Shown piece after piece: positions 8,290-16,560 of a DNA stretch of 64,000 bases. The number at the start of each line of letters is the position of its first letter. The first letter of the stretch is position 1. The translations under genes were made by a program, and so were the position numbers. Source of the stretch: Cellulomonas denverensis (GTDB taxonomy: Bacteria; Actinomycetota; Actinomycetes; Actinomycetales; Cellulomonadaceae); assembly GCF_012396125.1 (NCBI RefSeq), contig NZ_JAAXOX010000004.1:310001-374000 (forward strand). Reading direction: 5' to 3'. The notes under the pieces were generated by a model. It searched no databases. It was not told where the DNA came from and saw only the letters and a list, made by a program, of their open reading frames with translations.

Positions 8290-9419
8290 AGCATCGGGTG
8301 GCCGCCCAGACCGCGGGTCAGCGGTCCGTGCGCCGCCGGACGGTCCACCGACACGCCCTCACCCGGCACGATCTCCTCCTGCCCGGCGGACACCGCGCCG
8401 CCGTCGCAGTCCACCAGCAGCTCGGCGTCCACCGGGGTGGAGCGCTTCACCACGGCCAGCGCGACCGGACCCAGCTCGTGGTGCCGGGCCAGGCTGGTGA
8501 CCCGGCCGACCTCTCGCCCGGGCTCGCCACCGGTGCGTGCGTCCCCGACCAGGCGCACCGCGGCGCCCTCCTCCGGCAGCAGGTGCCCCGAACCGTCCAG
8601 GTGCAGCAGCACGATCCGGCGCGGCGGGCGGCCCAGGTTGTGCACCCGGGCGATCGTCTCCTGCCCGCGGTAGCAGCCCTTGTGCAGGTGCACGGCGGTG
8701 CGCAGCCAGTCCAGCTCGTGCGGGATGGTGCGGTGGTCGACCTCGCGGCCGAAGCGGGGGCGCAGTGCCTCGACCCGCACCGCCTCGGCGGCCCAGGTGC
8801 CGACCAGCGGCCAGCCCGCGGCTTCCCGGGCGGCGACCTCCTCGGCCAGCCGGTCGCGGGGCACCAGTACCAGCCGCCACCGGCGGTCCAGTCCCGGGTG
8901 CACGTCGTCGGCGGGTCCGTACCGGGTGCCACCGGGGGCGGTGACCGGCCACGGGTCGCGCCAGGTCACCGGCTCGCCCTCCGCGCCCTCGGCGTTCACC
9001 GGTTCGGCGATCGCGGCCCAGTCGGCGGTGACGTCGGCGACCTCGACCCGGAGCATGAACCGCATCCGGTCCAGCCAGGCGGCCAGCTCCGGGGCGGTCT
9101 CCGAGATCAGCCAGGTCGCCGTGCCGTCGTCCACCACGGCCGCGGCATGCTCGATGTGCCCCTGCGGGCTGAGCACCAGCAGCTCGGTGCTGGTGCGCGG
9201 CGGCAGGTCCTCCAGCTGCTGGGAGGTGATCGAGTGCAGCCAGCTCAGCCGGTCCGGCCCGGTCACCCGGACCACGCCCAGGTGCGACTGGTCGACCACC
9301 GCGCCGCCGCGGGTCAGCGCGCGCTGCTCGGCGGTCGGGTCGCCGTAGTGCCAGGCCACGCCGGCATCCGGCCCGGTCGCCGGGACCGCGCCGTGCCGCC
9401 CGAGCAGCGGACTGCTCAC
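8286..9419 (-). CDS. ygfZ: YgfZ/GcvT-like folate-binding protein
   Basis: The protein (377 aa from the GTG at 9419) carries the YgfZ signature KGCYRGQE within LHKGCYRGQETIARVHNLG, plus the GcvT-like N-terminal part (DQSHLGVVRVTGPDRLSWLHSITSQQL). YgfZ proteins bind tetrahydrofolate and help assembly or repair of particular Fe-S clusters. It overlaps its neighbours by four bases on both sides, placing it in one transcription unit with the nitrobindin and FUSC genes. Confidence 0.9.
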   Translation of the reverse strand: MSSPLLGRHGAVPATGPDAGVAWHYGDPTAEQRALTRGGAVVDQSHLGVVRVTGPDRLSWLHSITSQQLEDLPPRTSTELLVLSPQGHIEHAAAVVDDGTATWLISETAPELAAWLDRMRFMLRVEVADVTADWAAIAEPVNAEGAEGEPVTWRDPWPVTAPGGTRYGPADDVHPGLDRRWRLVLVPRDRLAEEVAAREAAGWPLVGTWAAEAVRVEALRPRFGREVDHRTIPHELDWLRTAVHLHKGCYRGQETIARVHNLGRPPRRIVLLHLDGSGHLLPEEGAAVRLVGDARTGGEPGREVGRVTSLARHHELGPVALAVVKRSTPVDAELLVDCDGGAVSAGQEEIVPGEGVSVDRPAAHGPLTRGLGGHPML

Positions 9420-9976
9420 GCGGACCCCTCGGGCACCCGGCTCAGTCGCGCCGAGGCATAGGACTGCATCGGCTGCCCGAAGGCCGCCATGTCGTGCGCC
9501 CACATCAGGTCGCCCTCGACCAGGCCGAGCAGGCGCTTGCCGGCGGTGACCTCCGCGCCGGTCTCGGTCCGGGCGATCAGGTCGCTGACCAGGTCGATCC
9601 GCCCGTTGCCGGTGGCGCCGACGTAGACGTCGACGTGTCCGGCCGGGTCGGCCAGCAGCAGCTCGACCGGGAACAGCTCCGAGCCCAGGCCCTCCGGGCG
9701 GGCCGGCGGGATCCGCCAGTAGCCGGACTCGGTGGACCACACCGGCGCCGGCTGCTCGTCCTCGAGCGCCGAGACGTCGTCCGGGGCGGTCACCAGCCGG
9801 ATCACCGACCGGTAGGACAGGTACAGACCACCGTCGTGGTCGATCTCGATCTCCTGGGTGAAGGCGGTCTCCTCCACGCCGGGGTAGCCGAGCACGCCCT
9901 CGCCCGACCACCGGCCGACCAGCCAGGCCAGCGGGTACAGCTCGGGGGCCAGGCCCTCGGGGATGGTGAAGGACAT
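9416..9976 (-). CDS. FABP-like nitrobindin family protein
   Basis: The 186-residue protein starts at the ATG at 9976. Near its N-terminus is LAWLVGRWSGEG, the GxWxGxG motif of nitrobindins, ten-stranded beta-barrel proteins that bind ferric heme in mycobacteria and plants. The region after it (EEIEID-like strands, YRSVIR, ESGYWRI) fits the barrel. The proximal heme histidine cannot be assigned safely by eye; HDMAAFGQPM near the C-terminus is a candidate. It overlaps ygfZ by four bases and the upstream 35-codon gene by one base. Confidence 0.82.
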   Translation of the reverse strand: MSFTIPEGLAPELYPLAWLVGRWSGEGVLGYPGVEETAFTQEIEIDHDGGLYLSYRSVIRLVTAPDDVSALEDEQPAPVWSTESGYWRIPPARPEGLGSELFPVELLLADPAGHVDVYVGATGNGRIDLVSDLIARTETGAEVTAGKRLLGLVEGDLMWAHDMAAFGQPMQSYASARLSRVPEGSA

Positions 9977-10083
9977 CAGCGCTGACCGGTGAACAGGCGG
10001 TACACGACGTACCCCGCGAACCACGCGATCGCGACGGCGGACGCGACCAGCAGGCCGATGAAGACGAGTTCCAGAGGCTCCAT
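9976..10083 (-). CDS. Small single-pass membrane protein, 35 aa
   Basis: An ATG at 10083 opens a 35-codon frame that stops in a TGATG overlap with the nitrobindin start. The peptide begins MEPLELVFIG, has one continuous hydrophobic helix (about residues 6-28: Leu, Val, Ala, Ile, Trp, Phe) and ends with a short basic tail (YRLFTGQR). An AGGA lies 9-12 bases upstream. The coupling to the downstream gene and the clean helix with a positive-inside tail argue that it is real. Its function is unknown. Confidence 0.7.
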   Translation of the reverse strand: MEPLELVFIGLLVASAVAIAWFAGYVVYRLFTGQR

Positions 10084-10112
10084 GGACCGATCCTAACGAC
10101 GGCCCCGGGCAG

Positions 10113-10880
10113 TCACCCGATCAGGACCCGCCCAGCGAGATAGACCAGGATCCCGGTGACCGCGACCGGCAGCGCCGCCACCGACCACACCGCGCCCCGG
10201 CTCCACGCCCGGCTGTCGTCGTCCAGCAGGCCGAACAGCTCGGTGGCGGCGGCGACCAGGATGCCCACCGCCAGGCCGAGCAGCACCCCGGACAGCAGGC
10301 CGATCTCGGACAGGGACACCCCGACCACCGCACCGGCGGCGGTCGCGCCGACGATCACGGCGCCGACCCGGAGCCAGCCGCACAGCGGGAACGCACTCAC
10401 CGCGGAGCCCACCGCGAGCGCCACCGCCCCGGCGACCACCACCGCGTCCCCGGCCACGGTCCGCTCGGCGGCCAGCCAGCCGACCGAGCACACCGGGACC
10501 AGCGCACCGGCGATGGTGCCCGCCACCGACTCGACCAGGCGCTCCCGGCCGTCGCGGCGGACCAGCTCGGCGATGAACGCGGCCAGCACCACCCCGGCGA
10601 ACACCGCGGGGACCTGGTTCAGCATGGCCTGTTCCCGGGAGAGCCAGACCGCCAGCACCGCCGCGGCACCACCCAGCGCGATCACCACGGTGGAGTGCAG
10701 GCGGGCGGGCAGTCCGGCGACCTCGGGCCAGCCGAGGGCGAAGACGACGCCCAGCAGCACCAGCAGTCCGGCGAGCACCGGCCCGCTGTGTCCGGCGACG
10801 CTGAGGTCGCCCACGACACCGGCGACCGCCACCAGGGTCGCCAGCACCGCCGAGGTCACGGCACGATTCGACGCCTGCAC
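10113..10880 (-). CDS. Polytopic membrane protein of unknown function
   Basis: The start chosen is the GTG at 10880, which has AGGATGG eight bases upstream; it gives 255 residues (an upstream in-frame start would add ten polar residues). About eight hydrophobic segments fill the sequence, separated by short polar loops such as RRDGRERLVES and LLDDDSRAWSRG. I recognise no transport or enzymatic motif. It could be a permease-like or channel protein conserved in Micrococcales. It reads toward the nitrobindin block with a 29-base gap, so it may head that operon, and it is divergent from glnR. Confidence 0.65.
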   Translation of the reverse strand: MQASNRAVTSAVLATLVAVAGVVGDLSVAGHSGPVLAGLLVLLGVVFALGWPEVAGLPARLHSTVVIALGGAAAVLAVWLSREQAMLNQVPAVFAGVVLAAFIAELVRRDGRERLVESVAGTIAGALVPVCSVGWLAAERTVAGDAVVVAGAVALAVGSAVSAFPLCGWLRVGAVIVGATAAGAVVGVSLSEIGLLSGVLLGLAVGILVAAATELFGLLDDDSRAWSRGAVWSVAALPVAVTGILVYLAGRVLIG

Positions 10881-11014
10881 GCCGCCATCCTGACAGACTC
10901 GCCGGGCCACGCCGCGCAGGAGCTTCGTGTCCGGGACGTGACATCCCGGTCAATTGCAGGCAACACGCGGGGGGTACCGTGTCCCCCACTTCGCCACAGT
11001 GAGGGAGTTTGCCA

Positions 11015-11743
11015 GTGGCCGATCTGCTCCTGCTCACCCCCGCGCCCGGCGGGTCCGCACAGGTCCTCCCGGCGCTCGGGCTGCTGTCCCACCGGGTGCG
11101 GGTCCTGCCCGTGGAGCCCTCCGCCCTGGTGGACGCCCCGGATGCCGACATCGTGGTGCTGGACGCCCGCCGCGACCTGGTCACCGCCCGCACCACCTGC
11201 CGTCTACTGCGGGCCACCGGCCTGACCGTTCCGCTGGTGCTGGTGCTCACCGAGGGCGGCCTGACCGTGGTCACCGCCGAGTGGGGCGCGGACGACATCG
11301 TGCTGGAGAACGCCACCCCGGCCGAGGTGGAGACCCGGTTCCGGCTGGTGATGGAGCGGGCCGCGAACGCCTCGCCGGACGACGGCCCGCAGGAGATCGC
11401 CTCCGGTGACCTGATGATCGACGCCGGTGGGTACACCGCCCGGCTGCGCGGCCGCCCGCTCGACCTGACCTACAAGGAGTTCGAGCTGCTGAAGTACCTG
11501 GTGCAGCACCCGGGCCGGGTGTTCACCCGCGCGCAGCTGCTCCAGGAGGTGTGGGGCTACGACTACTACGGCGGCACCCGCACGGTGGACGTGCACGTGC
11601 GGCGGCTGCGGGCCAAGCTCGGACCCGAGCACGAGCAGTTGATCGGCACGGTCCGCAACGTGGGGTACCGCTTCGATCCGCCCAAGGACCGCCGGGCGGC
11701 CGACGCGGCCGAAGCACAGGCCGAGGTGCCCGCGGACGCCTAA
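11015..11743 (+). CDS. glnR: GlnR-type OmpR-family nitrogen regulator
   Basis: The 242-residue protein is an atypical response regulator. The N-terminal receiver-like part (about 1-115: [55 protein letters not shown]) follows the GlnR pattern; it keeps the Asp of the phospho-acceptor position but lacks the usual acidic pocket. The C-terminal winged helix (about 130-225: [57 protein letters not shown]) is nearly the actinobacterial GlnR consensus. GlnR controls glnA, amtB, glnK and nitrate genes in relatives, without a cognate kinase. GAGGGAG seven bases before the GTG at 11015 sets the start. The C-terminal tail is Ala/Asp-rich. Confidence 0.88.
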   Translation: MADLLLLTPAPGGSAQVLPALGLLSHRVRVLPVEPSALVDAPDADIVVLDARRDLVTARTTCRLLRATGLTVPLVLVLTEGGLTVVTAEWGADDIVLENATPAEVETRFRLVMERAANASPDDGPQEIASGDLMIDAGGYTARLRGRPLDLTYKEFELLKYLVQHPGRVFTRAQLLQEVWGYDYYGGTRTVDVHVRRLRAKLGPEHEQLIGTVRNVGYRFDPPKDRRAADAAEAQAEVPADA

Positions 11744-11813
11744 GCTGTCCCGCGGTGTGCCGGGAAGTCTGGTCGGCGAGCAACTCTGTCGACCCCGGAA
11801 AGGCCGCATTCCG

Positions 11814-13106
11814 ATGACCTCCCCCGCACCCGAGACCCCGGGCCGCAGCCGGCTGTTCGCCGCCCTCACCCCCGGTGGCGAACGCAACCTGCTGGACACC
11901 CTGCGCGCCGAGCGCACCGGCGGCGTCCTGCTGCTGATCGGCGCGGTCGCCGCCCTGGTCTGGGCGAACTCCCCCTGGGCCGAGTCCTACCGGACGGTCT
12001 CGGACACCGTGCTCGGCCCGAGCGCCCTGCATCTGGACCTGTCGATCGCCGACTGGGCGAAGGACGGCCTGCTGGCGATCTTCTTCTTCGTGGTGGGGGT
12101 GGAGCTCAAGCGGGAGATCGTCGACGGCGAGCTGCGCCACCTGCGCACTGCCATCGTGCCGGTGGTGGCCGCGGTCGGCGGGATGCTCGCCCCGGCCGCG
12201 CTGTACCTGGTGGTGAACCTGACCGCGACCGGCGGCGCACCGGAGGGCTGGGCGGTGCCCACCGCGACCGACATCGCCTTCGCGGTGGCGGTGCTGTCGG
12301 TGGTGGGCCGGAGCCTGCCGGCCTCGCTGCGCGCCTTCCTGCTGACCCTGGCGGTGGTGGACGACCTGCTCGGCATCATCGTGATCGCCACCGTGTACAC
12401 CGAGTCGCTGCACCTGATCTGGCTGGTCGCCTCGGTGGCCGTGATCGCGCTGTTCGGCTGGCTGGTCCGCACCCGGTTCGCCCGGAGCGTGCTCGGCGGG
12501 CTGGTGCTGATCGTGCTGGCGGTGACCGCCTGGGCGCTGATGCACGCCTCCGGGGTGCACGCGACCATCGCCGGGGTGGCGCTCGGCATGACTGCCCCGG
12601 CGCTGGCCCGGCCCGGGGAGTCGCACAGCGTGGCCGAGCGGCTGGAACACCGGTGGCGGCCGGTGTCGGCCGGGGTGGCGGTGCCGGTGTTCGCGCTGTT
12701 CGCCGCCGGTGTCACCCTCAACGGTGAGGTGATCGGCGACGCCCTGTCCGACCCGGTCGCCCAGGGGGTGGCGCTCGGCCTGGTGCTGGGCAAGCCGATC
12801 GGCATCCTGACCGCGACCTGGCTGGTGGCCCGGTTCACCCGGGCCCGGCTGGCCGAGGACCTGCACTGGCGGGACATCCTGGCGGTGGGCGCGCTGGCCG
12901 GGATGGGCTTCACGGTGTCGCTGCTGATCGGGGCGCTCGCCTTCGGGGCCGGCAGTGCGCACGACGAGCACCTGACGGTGTCGATCCTGTTCGCCTCGCT
13001 GGCCGCCGCCGTGATCGGTGGCGCCGGGCTGGCGCACCGGGACCGGCAGCACCGGGCGATGCGGGCCGCCGCGCGGATCGACCCCGCGGTCCCACCCATC
13101 GGATGA
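11814..13106 (+). CDS. nhaA: Na+/H+ antiporter NhaA
   Basis: The 430-residue membrane protein exchanges sodium for protons and supports pH and salt homeostasis. Diagnostic features are IFFFVVGVELKREIVDGEL, the unwound-helix motif PTATDIAFAVAVL, the ion-binding Asp pair in LAVVDDLLGIIVIA and GMGFTVSLLIGALAF near the C-terminus. The ATG at 11814 follows GGAAAGG by ten bases. It lies 70 bases behind glnR and 24 before an alpha/beta hydrolase, the nhaA-hydrolase-nth neighbourhood seen in other actinobacteria. Confidence 0.93.
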   Translation: MTSPAPETPGRSRLFAALTPGGERNLLDTLRAERTGGVLLLIGAVAALVWANSPWAESYRTVSDTVLGPSALHLDLSIADWAKDGLLAIFFFVVGVELKREIVDGELRHLRTAIVPVVAAVGGMLAPAALYLVVNLTATGGAPEGWAVPTATDIAFAVAVLSVVGRSLPASLRAFLLTLAVVDDLLGIIVIATVYTESLHLIWLVASVAVIALFGWLVRTRFARSVLGGLVLIVLAVTAWALMHASGVHATIAGVALGMTAPALARPGESHSVAERLEHRWRPVSAGVAVPVFALFAAGVTLNGEVIGDALSDPVAQGVALGLVLGKPIGILTATWLVARFTRARLAEDLHWRDILAVGALAGMGFTVSLLIGALAFGAGSAHDEHLTVSILFASLAAAVIGGAGLAHRDRQHRAMRAAARIDPAVPPIG

Positions 13107-13130
13107 CCCGGAGGGGTAGGTTCGCCTCCG

Positions 13131-14054
13131 ATGACCGTCGACTCCTCCGCCCTGCTGCTGGACGGCCCGTGGCGGCACCAGTTCGTCCCGGCCAACGGCG
13201 GGCGCTTCCACGTCGCCACCGCCGGGCCCGAGGACCGGGACGCTCCGCTGGTGCTCCTGCTGCACGGGCTGCCCGAGCTGTGGTGGGCGTGGCGGCACCA
13301 GATCCCCGCGCTGGCCGAGGCCGGCTACCGGGTCGCGGCGATGGACCTGCGCGGCATCGGTGGGTCGGACAAGCCACCGATCGGCTACGACATGCCGACC
13401 CTGACCCAGGACGTGGCCGGGGTGGTGCGCTCGCTGGGCTGCGAGCGCGCGGTGATCGTCGGCCAGGGGGTCGGCGGCGGTGACGTGGCCTGGGCGATGC
13501 CCGCCTACCACCCCGAGGTGACCACCGCACTGGCGGTGCTGTCCTCCCCGCACCCGCTGCACCGGCTCGGCGATCCGCGGCGCGGACTGCGGTCCCGGGC
13601 GCTGCGACGGATGGCGGCCTTCCAGGTGCCCCTGCTGCCTGAGCGCTCGCTGGCCCACGGCGATCTGGTGGCCCGGCTGCTCCGCGAGTGGGGTGGCTCG
13701 CGCTGGCCGGACCCGGCGGCACTGGCGGTGTACCGGCGCGGGGCGCAGATCCCGTTCGCCGCCCACTCGGCGATGGAGCAGGTGCACTGGCTGTACCGGT
13801 CCTGGTTCCGGGCCGACGGCCGGCGGCACGCCCAGGCGCTGCGCGAGGCCCCGACCGTCCCCACCCTGCAGCTGCACGGCGGCTCCGACGGGTGCTACGC
13901 GGTGTCCCGGGCGGTCGCCACCGGCCGGGTCGCCCAGCGGCTGGGCGCGGGCTACCGGTTCGAGATGCTGGGCGGGACCGGGCACTTCCTGGCCGAGGAG
14001 CAGCCGGCCCGGGTCAGTGCCCTGCTGGTCGACTGGCTGGCCGGGCTCGGCTGA
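13131..14054 (+). CDS. Epoxide-hydrolase-like alpha/beta hydrolase lacking the usual nucleophile
   Basis: The protein has 307 residues. The alpha/beta-hydrolase core is clear: LLLHGLPELWWAWRHQIPAL (oxyanion HG), MDLRGIGGSDKPP, TLQLHGGSDGCY (acid loop) and GTGHFLAEEQP (catalytic His). The nucleophile elbow, normally G-x-S/D-x-G, reads VGQGVGGGD, so the Ser/Asp position is occupied by Gly. Unless a nearby residue substitutes, it should be catalytically inactive or act as a binding protein. Homologues sit beside nhaA and nth in related genomes. It converges on nth with a 9-base gap. Confidence 0.8.
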   Translation: MTVDSSALLLDGPWRHQFVPANGGRFHVATAGPEDRDAPLVLLLHGLPELWWAWRHQIPALAEAGYRVAAMDLRGIGGSDKPPIGYDMPTLTQDVAGVVRSLGCERAVIVGQGVGGGDVAWAMPAYHPEVTTALAVLSSPHPLHRLGDPRRGLRSRALRRMAAFQVPLLPERSLAHGDLVARLLREWGGSRWPDPAALAVYRRGAQIPFAAHSAMEQVHWLYRSWFRADGRRHAQALREAPTVPTLQLHGGSDGCYAVSRAVATGRVAQRLGAGYRFEMLGGTGHFLAEEQPARVSALLVDWLAGLG

Positions 14055-14063
14055 GTCCGGCCC

Positions 14064-14723
14064 TCAGACCAGGGACGAGGGGCAGTCCCGGGTGACCGGG
14101 CAGTTCGCGCAGTCCGGTCGCCGGGCCAGGCAGCAGCGCCGGCCGTGGAAGATCAACCGGTGGCTGACCAGGGTCCACTCCGCCCGCGGGATCAGCGCAC
14201 CGATCTCCCGTTCCACCCGGACCGGGTCCTCCTCGGTGGTCCAGCCCAGTCGCCGCGCCAGCCGGCCGACATGGGTGTCCACCGTGATCCCCGGGATGCC
14301 GAAGGCGTCGCCGAGCACCACGTTCGCGGTCTTGCGGCCGACCCCGGGCAGGGTGACCAGGTCGGCCAGCCGCGGCGGCACCTGCCCATCGAACCGTTCC
14401 AGCAGCGCCTGGCCCAGCCCCTGCACCGACCGCGCCTTGGCCCGGTAGAACCCGAGCGGGCGCAGGATCTCCTCCAGCTCCTCCCGGTCCGCACCGGCGT
14501 AGGCGGCGGCGTCCGGGTAGCGGGCGAACAGCACCGGGGTGACCGAGTTGACCCGCACATCGGTGGTCTGCGCGGACAGCACCGTGGCGACCAGCAGCTC
14601 CAGCGGGGTGCGGAAGTCCAGCTCGCACCGGGCGTCCGGGTACCGCTCGGCCAGCGCCCGGTTGACCCGCCGGGCGCGGCGCACCAGGGCCAGGGGTGGG
14701 CCGGGCGAGTCAAGGCTGCTCAT
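14064..14723 (-). CDS. nth: Endonuclease III
   Basis: The 219-residue bifunctional DNA glycosylase/AP lyase removes oxidised pyrimidines. It has the HhH motif [14 protein letters not shown], whose Lys is the catalytic lysine, then [14 protein letters not shown] with the catalytic Asp, and a C-terminal 4Fe-4S loop C-x6-C-x2-C-x5-C ([17 protein letters not shown]). The start is the ATG at 14723. Its position near crp is the conserved actinobacterial order, although here four genes separate them. Confidence 0.95.
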   Translation of the reverse strand: MSSLDSPGPPLALVRRARRVNRALAERYPDARCELDFRTPLELLVATVLSAQTTDVRVNSVTPVLFARYPDAAAYAGADREELEEILRPLGFYRAKARSVQGLGQALLERFDGQVPPRLADLVTLPGVGRKTANVVLGDAFGIPGITVDTHVGRLARRLGWTTEEDPVRVEREIGALIPRAEWTLVSHRLIFHGRRCCLARRPDCANCPVTRDCPSSLV

Positions 14724-14847
14724 CCGGGCAGCCTAGATCGAGTCGCCCCCGCGAGTGATGCTGACCACGTCCGGGCCGGCACCGCTCAAGTCCGCCGCCC
14801 GCGGGGTCGACACACCTGCCAGCACCCCACGACCCGAGGACGGCGAC

Positions 14848-15255
14848 ATGTCGGCACCCGCGCAGCAGCCCGGCCTGGCCGAACTGCACCGGCGTCGCCG
14901 CGCCCTGCGCCTGGAGCACCAGCACGTGCGCCGGTGGCGGCTGCTGCTGCGGGACCGGATCGAGCTGGCGGTGGCCGCGGCCGCCCCGCCCCGGGTGCCC
15001 GGTGAGGACCCGGACGTCCGGGACCTGCTGACCGGGCCGGACACCGGTGCCGGTTCGCTGCCGGGCGCCGCGGAGCTGGCCGCCGCGGTCCGGGGTGCGC
15101 TGCCGCTGGCCGAGATCGAGCAGCTGCCCCGGCTGCGGGCGCTGGACGGCCGGCTGGCCGACTACCAGGACCGGCTCGGCGCCGCGCTGGACCAGCTCAC
15201 CGAGCTGTACATCACCGAACTCGCCCGCGATCCGGGGGTCCGCGCCCTGGTCTGA
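14848..15255 (+). CDS. Helical hairpin protein, possibly RsiG/AmfC-like
   Basis: With the ATG at 14848 (GAGGA seven bases upstream) the protein has 135 residues; the frame is open to 14755 but that part is Pro/Ser-rich. The sequence is almost entirely helical and charged: one long helix around LAELHRRRRALRLEHQHVRRW, a Pro/Gly-rich middle and a second helix near LPRLRALDGRLADYQDRLGAAL. This two-helix layout recalls the RsiG/AmfC family, whose Streptomyces member is a c-di-GMP-dependent anti-sigma factor, and a diguanylate cyclase gene lies 8 kb away. The c-di-GMP motif of RsiG is not clearly present, so this is a weak suggestion. Confidence 0.5.
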   Translation: MSAPAQQPGLAELHRRRRALRLEHQHVRRWRLLLRDRIELAVAAAAPPRVPGEDPDVRDLLTGPDTGAGSLPGAAELAAAVRGALPLAEIEQLPRLRALDGRLADYQDRLGAALDQLTELYITELARDPGVRALV

Positions 15256-15284
15256 TTGCGCCACCGGACACCGGTGTGTAGGTT
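15256..15284 (+). promoter_or_regulatory. Promoter of the GntR-ABC operon
   Basis: TTGCGC (15256-15261) and TAGGTT (15279-15284) are separated by 17 bases and lie about 40 bases before the GTG of the regulator gene. The -10 box overlaps the operator-like palindrome. Confidence 0.55.
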
Positions 15285-15304
15285 ACCTAGTCAACTAGAT
15301 GACC
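15281..15304. promoter_or_regulatory. Operator-like palindrome for the GntR/YtrA regulator
   Basis: GGTTACCTAGT and ACTAGATGACC flank a central CA; the arms match at 9 of 11 positions. The site covers the -10 box and likely start point, as expected for autorepression by the first gene of the operon. Confidence 0.6.
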
Positions 15305-15322
15305 TAGACACCGGAGGTGAGC

Positions 15323-15682
15323 GTGCTCGACGGCAAGGGGCCGATCTTCGTCCAGATCGCCGACCGGATCGCCGACGACATCGTCGCCGGGGTGTACCCC
15401 GAGCACGGGGCGATCCCGAGCATCAACGACTTCTCGGTGTTCTTCCGGACCGCCCCGATGACCGTCGGCAAGGCGATCACCCAGCTGGTCGACCAGGGCG
15501 TGCTCTACAAGAAGCGCGGGATCGGGATGTTCGTCGCCGAGGGCGCGCCCGCCCTGCTCCGCGAACGCCGCGCCCAGGCCCTGCGCACCGAGTTCATCGC
15601 CCCGCTGCTGCGCGAGGCCGACCTGATCGGCGTCGACCTGCCCACGCTCCACCAGCTCATCGACCAGGAGGCCAGCTCATGA
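15323..15682 (+). CDS. GntR-family regulator, YtrA subfamily
   Basis: The 119-residue protein consists of a winged helix (PIFVQIADRIADDIVAGVYPEHGAIPSINDFSVFF, then MTVGKAITQLVDQGVLYKKRGIGMFV) and a short helical tail, the size and pattern of YtrA regulators, which lack a large effector domain. GGAGG at 15313-15317 fits the GTG at 15323 better than the GTG at 15317, which lies inside it. The stop overlaps the ABC ATPase start (ATGA), so it is the first gene of a regulator-ATPase-permease operon that it probably represses. Confidence 0.85.
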   Translation: MLDGKGPIFVQIADRIADDIVAGVYPEHGAIPSINDFSVFFRTAPMTVGKAITQLVDQGVLYKKRGIGMFVAEGAPALLRERRAQALRTEFIAPLLREADLIGVDLPTLHQLIDQEASS

Positions 15683-16560
15683 CCACCGCCATCGACGTGC
15701 GGGCCGTCAGCCGATCCTTCGGCCGGACCGCCGTGCTGCACGACCTCGACTTCCAGGTGCCCCGGCATGCCATCCTCGGCCTGCTCGGCCGCAACGGCGC
15801 CGGCAAGACCACCATCATGTCGATCATCGCCGGGCAGGACCGGCCCAGCTCCGGCGAGGTGCTGGTCGAGGGCCACACGCCCTTCGAGCACGCGCCGACG
15901 CTGAACACCATCCGGTACATCCGGGACAGCCAGCGCTACCCCGACGACTACTACCTGCGGCACGTGCTCCGGATCGCCCCGGCCTTCGCCCCGCAGTGGG
16001 ATGCCGAGCTGGCCGCCTTCCTGGTGGACAGCTTCGCGCTGCCGGCCAAGGTCCAGGTCAAGAAGTACTCCCGCGGGCAGCTGTCCGCACTCGGCATCGT
16101 GCTCGGCCTGGCCTCCCGGACCCCGATCACCCTGCTGGACGAGCCCTACCTGGGGCTGGACGTCACCGCCCGCCGGGTGTTCTACGACGCGCTGCTGCGC
16201 GACCTGGCCGACCACCCCCGCACCGTGGTGCTGTCCACCCACCTGGTCGCCGAGTCCGAGTCGCTGTTCGACCGGGTGGTGATCCTGGACCACGGCCGGG
16301 TGGCGACCGCCGGCGACCGGGACGAGGTGGTCGGCGGGCTGGTGCAGCTGTCCGGCAGCACCGGCGCGGTCGGCGAGCTGATCGCCGGCTTCGACGTGCT
16401 GCGCAAGGACGTGATCGGCGGGCTGTGCTCCGCGCTGGTCCGCACCGACAACGACCTCACCACCGCCGCACACCGCCTGGGTATCCAGGTCTCCGGCGGC
16501 TCCCTGCAGGACCTGGTCGCCTCCTACGGCGGCACCGACCCCGAGGACGTCGCAGCATGA
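15679..16560 (+). CDS. ABC transporter ATP-binding protein
   Basis: The 293-residue ATPase has Walker A GRNGAGKTT, a signature-like YSRGQLSALGIVLGLAS (RGQ where SGGQ is usual), Walker B ITLLDEPYLGLD and the H-loop STHL. It belongs to the type paired with small membrane proteins and YtrA regulators, often involved in export of lantibiotics or cell-envelope stressors. About 70 C-terminal residues after the H-loop form an accessory domain. It overlaps both neighbours by four bases. Confidence 0.85.
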   Translation: MTTAIDVRAVSRSFGRTAVLHDLDFQVPRHAILGLLGRNGAGKTTIMSIIAGQDRPSSGEVLVEGHTPFEHAPTLNTIRYIRDSQRYPDDYYLRHVLRIAPAFAPQWDAELAAFLVDSFALPAKVQVKKYSRGQLSALGIVLGLASRTPITLLDEPYLGLDVTARRVFYDALLRDLADHPRTVVLSTHLVAESESLFDRVVILDHGRVATAGDRDEVVGGLVQLSGSTGAVGELIAGFDVLRKDVIGGLCSALVRTDNDLTTAAHRLGIQVSGGSLQDLVASYGGTDPEDVAA

